Shown: positions 21,389 to 32,814, counted from the first letter of the stretch. The stretch: DNA of 64,000 nt from Selaginella moellendorffii (GCF_000143415.4 NW_003314329.1:809431-873430); one strand, 5' to 3'. Translations and numbers: made by a program. The notes: a model not told the origin generated them from the sequence alone.

Positions 21389-24300
21389 ATGGAGGGGAGG
21401 ATTCCCTCCTGGCGACTGCGCGGCCATTCTCTGGATCCTTGCGGGACGATCCGCGCCAGCAGCGCCTGGGTGCTCGATTCACGGCAAGAAAACGAGCTCG
21501 GGGATTTCAGCGTTCCAGGTTTGGCTCGCCAAGCTCAAGATCGTCGAGCGAAGGAGGATTTCGACCGCGAGCTCGCCGATGCCAGCCCTCCAGCTGTGAT
21601 TTCTCGAGCTCGCGGCGAGGATGAGCTTGATCGAAATATCGATGTTCTTGAGAGGGGTACCAGCGGCATGCGTGCCACGATCTCGGCGGCGCCGCAGGCA
21701 TCGCTGTTCCAAACTGGAACAGGGAAATCGGTCCAGGTATCTGGCGCCGCGATGAAGAGAGCATTGGCCCTACTCAGCAACGAAGATGCTGCCACTCCGA
21801 GCAAGAAGAGATCGAATGTGGAAGAACCAGCATTGGGATTTTCATCGCCAGGGGGAGGAGCAAACGCTTTGTTCCAGACAGCTAATGGAAAGAGTGTTCC
21901 AATCTCTTCCACGGCGCTCAACAAGGCAAGGTCGCTACTTGGTGGCGCAGAGAGCAATCGAGACGATGCATCAAAGCTCAAAGGATTTTCCACTCCAGGC
22001 TTTCGTGGAGGTCTCTCAAGGTTGCCTGCTTCAGTGCCACCATTCAAGCAGCCGCGACGTCGGTGGGTTTTCTCTCTTTTTGTTTTTCTTTCTCTCTGTT
22101 GTTTCGTTGAAGAATTCTTTTGTTCTTGGATATAGATTTACTTCTCCAATGGCTTTGGCATCCGTCAAGCGTTTCCAGCTGCCGAAAGATGGAAGCTCCA
22201 CGGACACGCGCACGCTTTTGCCTTTGAGTGAGATTGATGGAAACAAGCCCCGTGCTCCTGCGAATCGGATGGCCATTGAGCTGAATGCAATTGGTCGTGA
22301 GAAAGGATTCCGGTTGCCACCTCGAGTGAAGTTGCGGGAATATTTTCAGCACCCGCCTCATCAAGTTGACAAGGTATGTCGAACGCTGTCATAACAAGAC
22401 TGACGAACTTTTCATCCTGTAAAGCACTTGGTGTTTGTACCAAAGGAGATCCTATGCATGACATCGGATACTGCCAGGGATTACAAGATGAAACTGCTGT
22501 GCGGGAAGGCTGGTGCCTCTGAGCTTCGAAACATGCTTTTGGAAGGCGGTGCGAAACCGCATTTGGCAACCAACGAGTAAGCTTTTTATGATTTTGATTC
22601 TTCGTGCAAAAATTAGCTCGTGTTCTTGCTAGATGGGTGGAAAATCACTATAGATGGATCGTTTGGAAACTCGCATCGCAACAACGTTCATATCCTCGAA
22701 AAGCCCGAGGATTTCTTTGCTTACGTAACGTCCTTCGCGAGTTGAAGTACCGGTATGTGGTGTTTGTTCTGCACTTAAACCTCTAGCGACCGTGTGTTTG
22801 TCACAGGTATGTGAAGGAAATCGAAAATGGACACCGATCAGTCTTAAGGAAAATTTGTGAAAGAGATGCTTCGGCGGCACACACGATGATTCTGTGCATT
22901 TCAGCCGTGCGGAAGACGGGTGAAGAAAGAAATGAAAGCTGTCTAGTGGAAGTTACTGACGGATGGTAAGAGAACATGTAGGTAATAGTGCCATCTAACC
23001 TCATATTTCAGCTCTTGATCCAGGTATTGCCTGAATGCTGCATTGGACGCACCTCTATCGAAACAGCTGAAAGCAGGAAAGGTTTTCGTTGGACAAAAAT
23101 TGCAGGTAACCGGCTTAAGCACCTCAAATTCTTGAGTGCCACCTCTTTTCAGATATCTGGCGCTTCGCTAACCGGCGCAATTGGTGGTCTTCCCCCTCTC
23201 GAGGTGTGGTGTTTCTTTTTTCTCTTCTATTAACTGCTTGTTTTATCTTTCTCTTCAGGCTTTTAGCGTCGCCTATTTGGCTGTGCACATCAATGGTACT
23301 TACAGAGCACACTGGGCAGATCCGTTGGGAGCTCGTAAGTTCTTTGACTGATTTCCTTTGTTGCTGGTTATGTTGACCAAGCGCAAGCCTTGGCAATTCC
23401 AGGCAGGCAGCGTCCTCTACCATTGGCGTTTAGATGTATCAAAGCTGACGGCGGAATTGTTTCTTCAACTTGCATAGCTATTACGCGGATATATCCGCTT
23501 CTTTATAAAGAAAAGTAAGCATAATGCTCTTTGTTCGTATATTGATTTTCTTTTTAATTTGGCACAGGCTGAAAGACGGGATGTTTGTAGTCAGAACTAC
23601 AAGAGCAGAGAACGCCGCGCAGATGAACTTCGAGCAAAGGTTGGAACATGTAGATGCATTCTTTCTATTGCTGACTCTAGATTTTGCAGAAGAGCAAATA
23701 TTGCAGAAGACGTGATGGCTAATTTCCAAAGTGACGCTGAGGCTTTCAACGAAGATGAAAGGTTTCATGAAGGAGCAAAGTTGTACCAGCTTCTGGAGGG
23801 TGCTTCTGATCCTGAAGTGGTGATGGCGGACATGACAAGCGAGGATCACGCGGCTCTTTCGGCTTATCAAGCGAGGAAACTGGTAGGCTCGTAAGCTTTA
23901 ATGCATGCCTTGTTCTCTAAGCTCGCTTCTTGTAGTGTTCGAGCCAGGCTGCTGTGGAGAAACATGTGCAGAAAGCTCTTGAACATGCTAACCTTCATTC
24001 CAGGGATGTTACTCCATTTCTGAAAATTGGCGTCACTGGACTCCAATCTAACTTTATTGACGTCGCGAACTCAAATGGTTCCATCATGATTTGGAACCCA
24101 AGCGATACTCTGGTATGTGCATTCTTTCACTATTGATTGTTTAATCTTTGTTTGTAGACCAGGGAATTGGTAGAAGGAGCTGCTTACGTGGTTTCGAATT
24201 TGAAGCCGGCACCGCAATCCCGAGCGGGGAATCGTCTCCTAAGCGCCAACAAGTCGTCAAGGTGGCGAAAAATATCCTCCAAAGGGTTTACGTATGTAAT

Positions 24301-24988
24301 GCTTCTTTCGCTTTGTCTTTCCTGACGCTGGATAGTCTTTCCAGATTCGAGTTCACTCCTCGTCAAGGATTACAGCTCTCGAGTCTAGTGGAAGTTCGAG
24401 CCTACAGGTACACACGCTTCTCTTTGTTTTCCATTTGACGAGTTTGCGTTGGATTGCAGTGAATTCGACGCTGCTGCTCTAGTCATATTTGTGGGTGAAG
24501 TTTACAAGAGCGGCGATCGCTTGAGGCAATGGGTGTTTGTATCGGACGGCTCAATGCAAGAGGGCGAAGCAGCATTACTGGCCATCGACTTCTCGGCCTC
24601 AGCGGACTCGTTCTTACAGTTCGAGTCCGCCTACTCCAACACAGTGGTAGGCTTTTAAGTTCATTCCCTTGTTTGTGAGTCCTGTGTGATTCTGGGTTGT
24701 CAAATTGTCAACCAGGTTGGATTTTGCAACCTCGTGAAGCAACACCCGGACGAGAGGAACCAAATGTGGGTTGCGGAGGCCACAAATCTCACGATTTACT
24801 CGTCCAAGCTCAGCTCGAGCGGGTATCACCACTTGTCCAAGCCTGCTGGATTGGTTTCGCGCTGGGCAAACACCTCGCCTCAGGTAACCAAGCTTCCTTT
24901 CTCGAAATCGAGCACAGCTCTCTTCTTTTCACAGGCGATCGAGTGTTTGCGGCACCGAGTCTTGCAAATCCTTTCGGATGGAACGTAG
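21389..24988 (+). CDS. BRCA2: BRCA2 homologue (RAD51 loader in homologous recombination)
   Basis: Loads RAD51/DMC1 onto single-stranded DNA. Seventeen exons with consistent phases: 21389-22062, 22136-22373, 22425-22576, 22633-22752, 22807-22965, 23024-23105, 23153-23203, 23259-23334, 23403-23514, 23568-23639, 23690-23882, 23936-24112, 24158-24291, 24345-24407, 24460-24646, 24716-24883, 24935-24988, giving 903 aa. Two BRC repeats are visible: SLFQTGTGKSVQVSGAAMKR (about residues 105-124) and ALFQTANGKSVPISSTALNK (160-179). The helical domain starts near WVENHYRWIVWKLAS and OB folds follow (TDGWYCLNAALDAPLSKQL). Flowering-plant BRCA2 is usually longer with four BRC units, so this copy is compact or has an unseen 5' exon. 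An in-frame ATG at 21335 lies upstream. Confidence 0.93.
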
Positions 24989-25096
24989 AAACAAGATATT
25001 CGTTTTCTTTCTCCTTTACAGCGAAACTATATCCTTTTGTGAGAGTTTTTCTTGTATAGATATGTATAGTTTACATGCTTCGCATTTTTTTACTTT

Positions 25097-26909
25097 CTAG
25101 TCGAAAGACGAGAACGCTGGAAAGAAATCTCCATCGTCCTTGGCCTCCTTTTCCGTGGTCTCCGGAAGATGCTTCCTGCAGCTATACAACACAGCCGCAT
25201 GGAACGCGACGGCATTGTCCAAGAAAACAAAGTGTCCTCCCTGCGCGCAAATCACACCACAACGTCTCAAGCGGATGTGATCGCGAAATCACAAGTTTGT
25301 CAAGCTTACCTTTCTCACGCGGATGACTTCGCTTGGCACTTTCATTCGCTTGCTGGCTTCTATCCCGCCTTTGTAGTCCATCCAGTCGTCCACGCCATAG
25401 ATAAACGAGGTGGGAACTTTCCAGTGGGGAGCACTGGGAGGAACCAAGAGAACATCAGCCTTGGATCTTTTCGAGTAAACAACCCACACCTTTCTTGGAG
25501 CGGGGATCTTGCAAACGCTCCAAACTTGAATATATATTTCAAGCACAGCTCGCCGCTTGCTCTCCCTGCCAGTGTGTGATAGATGTAATCTGCGAAACAA
25601 GAATGAGCTATTGCAAGATCTTCGAGGAAAAACACCGAGAGAGTTATTCGGACCTGAAAGTAGTGTCGATTCTTGCCCATTTAGAATGTTTCCGGATGCA
25701 TAGGTACCAAAACGCGCACCGGTGTATCTGCGGACCAAATTGGGACCCCATGGGCCAAGACTCCTGTCCAGTGCAAGAGTGCAAGACATAAGCTTGCGAT
25801 GGCTACAAACAAGCGAGAAAAGACCTTACCGTATTATCGCTTGAGGAGTCAAATTGGAATCCCAGAAAAAGTTTGCCACAGCTCCTTTCCATGTTGATCG
25901 GAACTGTATGAAGCGATCGGACTCAGGGGAAAACCCCGCTGGACCCACGAGAATGAGATGCTGGACGTGCTCTGGATGCTGGTCATACGAGAAATCGAAA
26001 TTACCACCACTTAACTTACTTTGAGAGCATATCGAGCGGCAACATAGCCTCCAAACGAGTGTCCTAAGAGAATGAATTTGTCGAGGTTCTTGGCCTTGCG
26101 CCACTCCTCAAAGGAATCGATGAACCAAGCCTCCGTCTCTAGTTACAAAAAGAACCACGCATCAGCGCAAGAAAAAATCCATCCAAGTGAAAAGTCACAA
26201 CTAAGTAGCTACGTGGGAAAACCAGAGCTAGCCAGGAGATTCTCATCTATCACTCACTCCAATCCATACCTTCCGTGCTGGTTTGTGAGAAACATTCCAT
26301 CTAAGTAGAAAACTCTACGTGGGAAAGCCAGAGCTAGCCAGGAAATTCTCATCTCTCAATCACTCCCTCTCCATCCAGATTCCAAGCCATACCTTCGGTG
26401 CTGGTGCAAGTGAAATCCGGCCGGCTGGAAGCTCCCCACCCGAGCTGATCGATGGCTATGATCCTGAAATGCGCTGCCAGAGCATCGAAATTCCGGAAGA
26501 AGAAACCCTGCGAGGCGGCATAGCCGTGCACCATGACCAGCGTCGGCGCGCTCGCGGCATTCTTGTTCTCAAACGTGACCGTGTTGATGAATCGCGGCTG
26601 GTTGCTAGCGGATCGAAACCAGCGCACCTTGGATCCCGGCGGCCCCGAGCCGATATTCACCTGTTCTTGGACATAGGGCGTCCTGTGGATCGAAATATCC
26701 GATCAGAGGGAGAGGGAGAGATTTCCAGAGATTCTTCGATCTTACTTGACGAGCGTGAGGAGGCGCTGCTCGGATTGGATGATGTCGCTGCGCGAGGTCG
26801 GGATCCATCGCATCCAGCTCGCGAACCACAGCCGATCCCTGCTCGCCTCCGCGGCGGCGGCCGAGGAAGACGCTGGATTCACCTTGTCCGCCATTCTCCG
26901 CAATCCCAT
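25097..26909 (-). CDS. CGI-58: CGI-58/ABHD5-like alpha/beta hydrolase
   Basis: Eight exons in coding order 26909-26746, 26682-26393, 26138-26020, 25978-25830, 25763-25654, 25589-25490, 25433-25310, 25240-25097 give 399 aa. Sequence blocks match plant CGI-58 throughout: [10 protein letters not shown]-like [33 protein letters not shown], the nucleophile elbow [26 protein letters not shown], and the H-x4-D acyltransferase motif as GGHFVFLD. The nucleophile Ser and catalytic His are present. It regulates neutral lipid turnover and polyamine or peroxisomal lipid signalling in plants. The longer frame opens only with TTG; the chosen ATG gives [10 protein letters not shown]. Two introns are odd: 41 nt (25979-26019), and 254 nt (26139-26392) with an internal duplication. 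Confidence 0.93.
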
Positions 26910-27090
26910 CACCGGCGGCGCGATGGCGCTGGCGGCATTTGAGAGCGCGATGAGGCGGCGCCGCGTCGATCGTTTCCTCTCCAAGAAACCTCGCCCTTCT
27001 TTCCTCCGTGCTTTCTTTGAAGAACACGACTGGTATTTAAACCAGCGCGTTAGAGCAATGGAAGGTTAGGGTTTGTGGAAAGAAGACACA
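26910..27090. promoter_or_regulatory. Bidirectional promoter between CGI-58 and H2A.Z
   Basis: The two start codons lie 181 bp apart, facing away from each other. The interval contains a TATTTAAA/TTTAAATA element near 27031-27040 usable on both strands and a telo-box (TTAGGGTTT, about 27066-27074) just before the H2A.Z ATG, an element common upstream of plant translation and chromatin genes. Confidence 0.5.
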
Positions 27091-27584
27091 ATGGTGGGAG
27101 GGAAAGGCGCCAAGGGGCTGCTATCGGCCAAGTCGGCGCTCGATCTCAAGGATTCCAAGAAGAAGCCCATGTCTCGATCTTCCAAGGCCGGTCTCCAGGT
27201 GTGTAATGATCGAAATCTGTGCCGCGAGTCCAAAATTTCGATCGATTTCTTTCTCTCACACGCGCTTGGCTGTGTTCTTCGCAGTTCCCAGTGGGGAGGA
27301 TCCATCGTATGCTCAAGACGCGCGTGGCGGCCAACGGGAGAGTGGGAGCGACAGCGGCGGTCTACTCGGCAGCGATTCTAGAGTACCTCACGGCCGAGGT
27401 GCTGGAGCTGGCTGGGAATGCGAGCAAAGATCTCAAGGTGAAGCGCATCACTCCCAGGCATCTCCAGCTCGCGATTCGTGGAGACGAGGAGCTGGACGCG
27501 CTAATCAAAGGCACCATCGCGGGAGGAGGAGTCATTCCTCACATCCACAAGTCGCTCATCAACAAGACGCCCAAAAAGGAGTGA
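27091..27584 (+). CDS. Histone H2A.Z variant
   Basis: Two exons (27091-27198, 27285-27584; phase 0) give 135 aa. H2A.Z is identified by the C-terminal block [20 protein letters not shown] and [15 protein letters not shown], by [20 protein letters not shown], and by a short basic tail without the SQ motif of H2A.X. The intron falls right before FPVGRIHR, the position seen in plant H2A.Z genes as I recall. It replaces H2A in nucleosomes at transcription start sites. The gene looks intact. Confidence 0.95.
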
Positions 27585-27828
27585 AAGAAAGAAGTTTAGC
27601 GAAGAACACACGAGGTGAAGTTTGACACCCACAGCTCATTCATACTGTTCTTCCCTTTTCCTTTTCTTTTTTCCTCTCTCGGTTCTTATTCCTGTATTGG
27701 TGGTCGATCGATCGATCCACTCCAGCTCTAGTTTTTCGGGTTCTAGGATGAATCACACTGGAAAAACAAACACAGATTTAAGCTTGAAAGAATGAAAAGG
27801 ACTGACTTCTCTTTCGTCGATGATGTTT

Positions 27829-29486
27829 CTACGCTAGCTTGAGTCTGTCAGTGGGGTAAATGAGATCCGGGTTTGATGCCAGGCCCGGATTCTTGTCCAC
27901 GAGCTCCGTCCATCGCCCAGTTCCACAGGTCCGGGAGATTTTGGCCAGAGTATCACCCTCTTTGACGACATAGTAGCCGCGAGTTTTCCTGGCCAAGAAC
28001 AGCAAACTTAGAGAAAGAGTCGCGAAAACTAGAAAGTTTTTGGTACCTCGGCCGCTTGACTGCTACCACTGCCAGAACACTCACGACCAGTGCCACTGCT
28101 CCAATCACCAAAGGAAGAACAAACCCAGTACTTCCATTTCGCTGCACGGAACTCGGCGGCTCTTTCTCTTTTGCCTGTGATGAAAGAGACAAAAAGAGAG
28201 ATTTTAAGAAACCTCTTTCCACCTGGGAATAGTTTTTCTAGAGTACATACCTGGACGGAGCAGCATTGTTGATCCTCGACTTGCGGCGGCGCGCGATCAC
28301 CACATCTCTCCTCGTCCACAAGCTCGGGATTGTTATCACCTTCGTCATCCTCAGTTTCGTCCACTTGCGATGACAATACTGAGGTCGACTGCTTATCCTC
28401 CTCATCTTGAAGCTCTGAAGATGCGGTTTCGTCCTCGAATTTTACAGGAGTCCCGCTTTCCTGCTGCTGGAGCTCTACGGGAGTCCCGCTTTCCTGCTGC
28501 TTGATCGAGGGTGGCGTTTCCATAAAGGCCGAGCCGGCGAGACTCGGAGACGATAGAACTTTGCCAATCGGCTGAGAAGTCTGCACAGCAAGCAGTCTTT
28601 TCGTTTTTATTGTAGCAAGGAAGGTGAACAGAAATCTCGTACCCGTGGAGACTTGTAGTCTGGAGAGGAGCTCGCCACCGCTGCTTGTTGCAAATGCTCT
28701 CGGATACCTCCAACTTTGTCCGTCGGTGGCATGGGACCTGCGTGAGCTACCTTATCAAAATCTGGAACCTGAAACATCACACCACACGCTTAGCTTTCTT
28801 CCAGTTTTCTTTTCTTCTTCTCACCGGCAGACTTTGAGCGCGAGCCTTTTTGGAGAGAGCTCGAATGCAAAAGCAGACCCTTCTGATATCCTTCTTCTCC
28901 ACAACATCCGGGGGAGTGAAGAGATCGACATCGGGCAGGCCTATTCTCTTGCAAATCTGCGCAAACGCAAGTGGGAACATATATCTAGCTCGAGAAACAA
29001 AAATTGCTTGCCTTGAGGAATGAATCAACGTGAGAGTATGGGAGATATCGTCCACCCTTTGCATCGTTTGATGGTAGCTCCGAGGAAGGCCGCCTTGGAA
29101 ATGCGGCATCCCCTCCAGAGCTGCTTCGTATAAGATCCTTGAACAGCTTGGAAACTCGAAACCTGGAGAGAGGCAAAAAATAAATAAATTTCTGGGAGGA
29201 GACACGTTCTTCCATTTCGGATTTTCAGATTGACTCACAGTATGTCTCCATCGGCGAGCAAATCCGCCAAGCTCCGATCTCCACCATATCGTTCCTCCAA
29301 AAGAGCTTCTAGCCATACCTTCGCTTGCTTCTGCGAGAGCCAAAGCCAATCCATGGAAATATTTCACTCGGGGCATTCAATCGATCGACTCGAGCGACAA
29401 TGTCGAGAATCTACCTGCATGAATTCGTCGTCCAGCTCCCGGAACTGGACTGGCGACATTTCGCCAGCGCCTCCCTGCTGCGCCAT
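27829..29486 (-). CDS. Calponin-homology-like / transmembrane / LysM protein
   Basis: Eight exons in coding order 29486-29415, 29330-29239, 29162-29012, 28956-28825, 28768-28643, 28580-28251, 28174-28047, 27988-27829 (1,191 nt, all phases consistent) give 396 aa. Residues about 24-140 resemble a calponin-homology fold (QAKVWLEALLEERYGG, LADLLADGDILFRVSKLFKD, YLPYSHVDSFLKICKRIGL). An acidic disordered middle holds a duplicated QQQESGTP unit. Then comes one transmembrane helix (GFVLPLVIGAVALVVSVLAV) and a C-terminal LysM domain (GYYVVKEGDTLAKISRTC, then NPDLIYPTDRLKL). The intron 28957-29011 is GC-AG. Splicing is predicted, so the fusion of the two halves in one transcript is an inference. Confidence 0.75.
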
Positions 29487-29823
29487 TGCCCTCCTCCCTC
29501 CTCTTATCTCCGGGAGCCCTAAATCCAAAATCTCATAGCTCTCACTTGTTCGTCTTCTTCGCCTCTTCTTCCCTCCCCCTGACAGTGACCGTACAATGTG
29601 GCTGTTTGGATTGTGGCCCGGCCCATGCCATCGTCCCAAACTAGGTAGAACCACACAATATTCGCGAGGGCGAGGGGTTTATTTTGGCAAGAGGAAATTA
29701 ATGACAGATATAGCAATGGCTAATCTTCCATAGCGAATCCCATCGCAAGCTAGATTATAGGATCGATCACGAGCTAAGCACCTTTTAAATGAAAATCTTC
29801 GTTCTTTTGTGCCGTCTTTTATT

Positions 29824-30702
29824 TTAAAAAATTTTCAGAGTGTTCGTGGCCCAAGCAGCATAAAGGTTACCTGGGCTGGACTTAAACACATGATAAAGCA
29901 CCACATTTCTATCTCTTTGCATAGTCACAAATGCATAGCATGGTCCATCACAGAACTTATCTAGCGACCATATAACAGCCTGACTTGGGGTCTCTTTGAC
30001 GACCATGTTCCCATTAAGTTCGACTGTGAGATAGCAATCGACTCCTCCTCTCCCACACACTCCATTCGTCCAAACTTGCCCCCGGTTTGCCTCATTCAAA
30101 GACAAGCTACAATCATCCTGGAGCTTGAATGTGTAGATCAAATTCGGGGCCTGGAGCTCAAAATTTCGATGAAGACCATTGTAGAAGATGTTGTCCAGCG
30201 TTGTCAATTTTGCTTGGCAATCGCCTCGATCGCTTCCAAATAGAATCTTCGTTTGGTTGTGAAGTGTTTCCATCTGTTGATTTGGTGCTATGCGATATTG
30301 GACTCCAAACATCTCGGAGACTGCAAGCATGCTGCTAGCTAGAAAGGCTTGCATTTGACCTCTTGTATACATTACTAGGTTTTGGATTATCAGTTTGATA
30401 ATAAAGCCTCTCACTCTGATGGTGTTACCTGGATTGACATGGCAGAAATCCAGATTCGGGCCTGTATGATAAGCCAAGATGACGATGTCGATCACAACGT
30501 TATTTGTCACAATGATTTGATCAATATAAGCTCCCCCACTCTCATAGTAAGTATTGTCGTCGAAAATGCTCAGATTTTCAATCACTGCATCTAGAATCAT
30601 AGTGACATCGGCTAGTGTTATAGCATTGTGCTGGTCAGAGAATTCCCAGCGCATGGCTTGAACAACACTAAAAAAGAAAAAAAGTGCTGAAATGAACTTC
30701 AT
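29824..30702 (-). CDS. Secreted protein with C-terminal bulb-type (GNA-like) lectin domain
   Basis: Single-exon, 292 aa, starting with a clean signal peptide (MKFISALFFFFSVVQA); the upstream extension has only a TTG start. The last 110 residues form a B-lectin-like domain: CSLSLNEANRGQVWTNG, AVIWSLDKF, and one near-canonical mannose-binding motif QRDRNVVLY (Q-x-D-x-N-x-V-x-Y). The N-terminal 170 residues (RWEFSDQHNAITLADVTM onward) match nothing I recognise. The gene lacks introns and is more AT-rich than its left neighbours, which hints at a different origin. Possible roles are sugar binding or defence. Confidence 0.7.
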   Translation of the reverse strand: MKFISALFFFFSVVQAMRWEFSDQHNAITLADVTMILDAVIENLSIFDDNTYYESGGAYIDQIIVTNNVVIDIVILAYHTGPNLDFCHVNPGNTIRVRGFIIKLIIQNLVMYTRGQMQAFLASSMLAVSEMFGVQYRIAPNQQMETLHNQTKILFGSDRGDCQAKLTTLDNIFYNGLHRNFELQAPNLIYTFKLQDDCSLSLNEANRGQVWTNGVCGRGGVDCYLTVELNGNMVVKETPSQAVIWSLDKFCDGPCYAFVTMQRDRNVVLYHVFKSSPGNLYAAWATNTLKIF

Positions 30703-31115
30703 ATTCACAAAGATTGAATGATAATTTAAACATATCAAGATAAATTACTAATAATAGTCAACCAATTATTAATCATGAGGAACAAGGTTCAGAAATACAA
30801 AAATAATAAATTTAAATAAAAAGGAATGGATAAAACTTAAGAATCATCATTGACTTTTTATAGACCACGCCAATAAAAACCAAACAAAAAAAGTGTGTTT
30901 TCTCTGCTCTGGATATGTCTTGTGGTCCTATGACGTACTTGGCACCCAACCAAGTTCACAACAATCATCCAGCCATTTGTATGCCGGAGGTCTAGACTGA
31001 GCCCCAATGTCCAGCTTTGACATCAACCTATCGAATCATCGATAGCACACATGGAGCTGTACATCACTGCATTTTGATATATAACGCGTGTAATTCCAAC
31101 GGCCAGAGACCAAAC
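30703..31115. other. AT-rich spacer upstream of the lectin gene
   Basis: 5' flank of the lectin-like gene, AT-rich, with no coding signal seen. Confidence 0.5.
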
Positions 31116-31118
31116 TTC

Positions 31119-31185
31119 AATAATACTATTGGATTAGAGACATTCTCCATGCGCAACTCCATCTAAAAGAATTGATTTTGCAAGT
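31119..31185. repeat. Repeat fragment shared with 51311-51377
   Basis: The stretch beginning AATACTATTGGATTAGAGAC and continuing with CAACTC, AAAGAATTG occurs again at 51311-51377 with scattered substitutions. It lies just downstream (in minus orientation) of the LINE reverse transcriptase relic, so it is probably part of the same element family's 3' region. Confidence 0.6.
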
Positions 31186-31449
31186 CCTCCACCTGATCCC
31201 ACGAAGATTAGCCATCCCAGGATTGTTGTGACCTCACAAACACAGCATAATAGTGGTAACTTGGTTAGAAAGAACTGGTGTTTTGCACTCCAGCTTGTGA
31301 CCTGAGCAAAATGGCAATCTGATTGCAATGCAACAAGCAGCTGCAATTCAGTCAGCTATGCCTACTTTCCACGGATGGGTCCTATGTATTACATACCCAG
31401 TGTCCACTATGGTGAGCTGATCTCCCTGGTAGAAGCATGCTATATCTGC

Positions 31450-32045
31450 AGGTCTAACAAAACCCATGATTTGGGCTTTGGCAAGGTTTACTTCCATGCC
31501 CTGAATTCACTCGGCACATCTAAGTTGACTTACAGTCGTGCTGTTCAGCATATACATGTACATAGAGATACATGTCTGAGAGTTGGTACAGCGTAGGGAC
31601 CTTGCTCTGCAACATAGTCTCTAGCACATCCATATAGATTGCGAACAACTTCGGTGAGAGGGGGCCAAACCCCCAAGCATCCGCTATTTGCAAATGCAAA
31701 GCCTTCTATAATTCCACTCTACGAGGGAGGTGGGGATTTGGAGTTCCAGCAGACGCCAAACCAAAAGATGCCATGGGACACAGTCGAAAGCTTTGGTTAA
31801 ATCAACATAACCCAGAAGTAACACTTGGTTTGCATGAAACATAGCAGTTCAAACAAGATGCGAGTAATACTTGCAAAAGCCTGCTTGACCTTTGTGCATA
31901 CGGCCCATTCTTCTTCAGCCAGGCTGGCAAACACCTTTGCAAAAGTGCAAGCGTCCAATCTACATATGAGGAGCCCAGCCCTACAGATTAAACAACGGAG
32001 CAAGTTTATCTGACACCTACCCAGGCCAGTCCAACCGCCCATAGC
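31450..32045 (-). mobile_element. LINE-type reverse transcriptase relic
   Basis: Minus-strand translation gives, in order, VKQAFASITRILFELLC, then after a frameshift LGYVDLTKAFDCVPWHLLVW (the DLTKAFDxVP block of non-LTR reverse transcriptases), and then GPLSPKLFAIYMDVLE (matching the CPLSPxLF block). The frame changes at least once, and the YADD catalytic block is unrecognisable. It is a decayed fragment of a non-LTR retrotransposon. Confidence 0.7.
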
Positions 32046-32261
32046 ATCTCAGCGTGATCTGGTGCTTTAATCGCAAATAGGCAGCTCCTCAATGGTAGAC
32101 ATGGTAAACTCCGGTCCTTCCGAATTGATCTCTTGGAGAACATGCAAGTTGTCGCTATTCAACTTGGTGCAGATCTCGGCATGTTTTGGTGACACGGATC
32201 GGATTCATTTGGCAACCATCAAGATTCGGCAACTCTCGCAGGGTAAATGATTGGCCTTGGT

Positions 32262-32576
32262 CTATATTGCAGATTTTCGCCTCCTTGCTGTAGACACACT
32301 TTGGGACGTGACATCCCCGTTTAAAGGTTGTACAGGGTCAAGAACAGCTTCATGCACTGCAACTATCTCCACTCCGCGAATGCGGGCCTGTGGACGCTTG
32401 GGACAAGTAGGAAGACGGTGACCAGGTTCGCCGCAGTATATGCATACACCAAGGGAGATATGACATTGTCGTTCTTCAGGGAGAAGAGTATGGGACGCCG
32501 CATCAAGCTCCATGGGGGCAGGTCCAAATGGATCCCTGGCAGGCATCACAGAGCGCTCAGCAGGAGGTGCCATCAC
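32262..32576 (-). mobile_element. Retroelement Gag fragment with CCHC zinc knuckle
   Basis: A 104-codon frame with the zinc knuckle CIYCGEPGHRLPTCP (C-x2-C-x4-H-x4-C), preceded by the acidic DPFGPAPMELDA typical of Ty3/gypsy Gag proteins. No protease or reverse transcriptase follows, so it is a fragment. Confidence 0.65.
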
Positions 32577-32814
32577 ACGAGCAGGAACAGCAGCAGTTCG
32601 CCTCTTCGTGAAGACCCGCAGCAGATTCTCACTATTGAGTGCCTGATTCGGAGATCCGATGCCAGCATTTCGATGGCTTTGTGTTCTTCTTCGGCGCTCG
32701 GCTATGATCCGCGCGAGAAAAGAGAAAATGGGGGCCGGGCACTGGGATCGAGTTGAGTGCAGTCTGTTGTTTCAAGCGGATTTATGGGATCTCACAAAAC
32801 ATAGAGACCGGGAG

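Noticed and set aside
26319-26942. 207-codon plus-strand frame
   Set aside because: Antisense to CGI-58 exons 1-2; the minus strand has the intact hydrolase.
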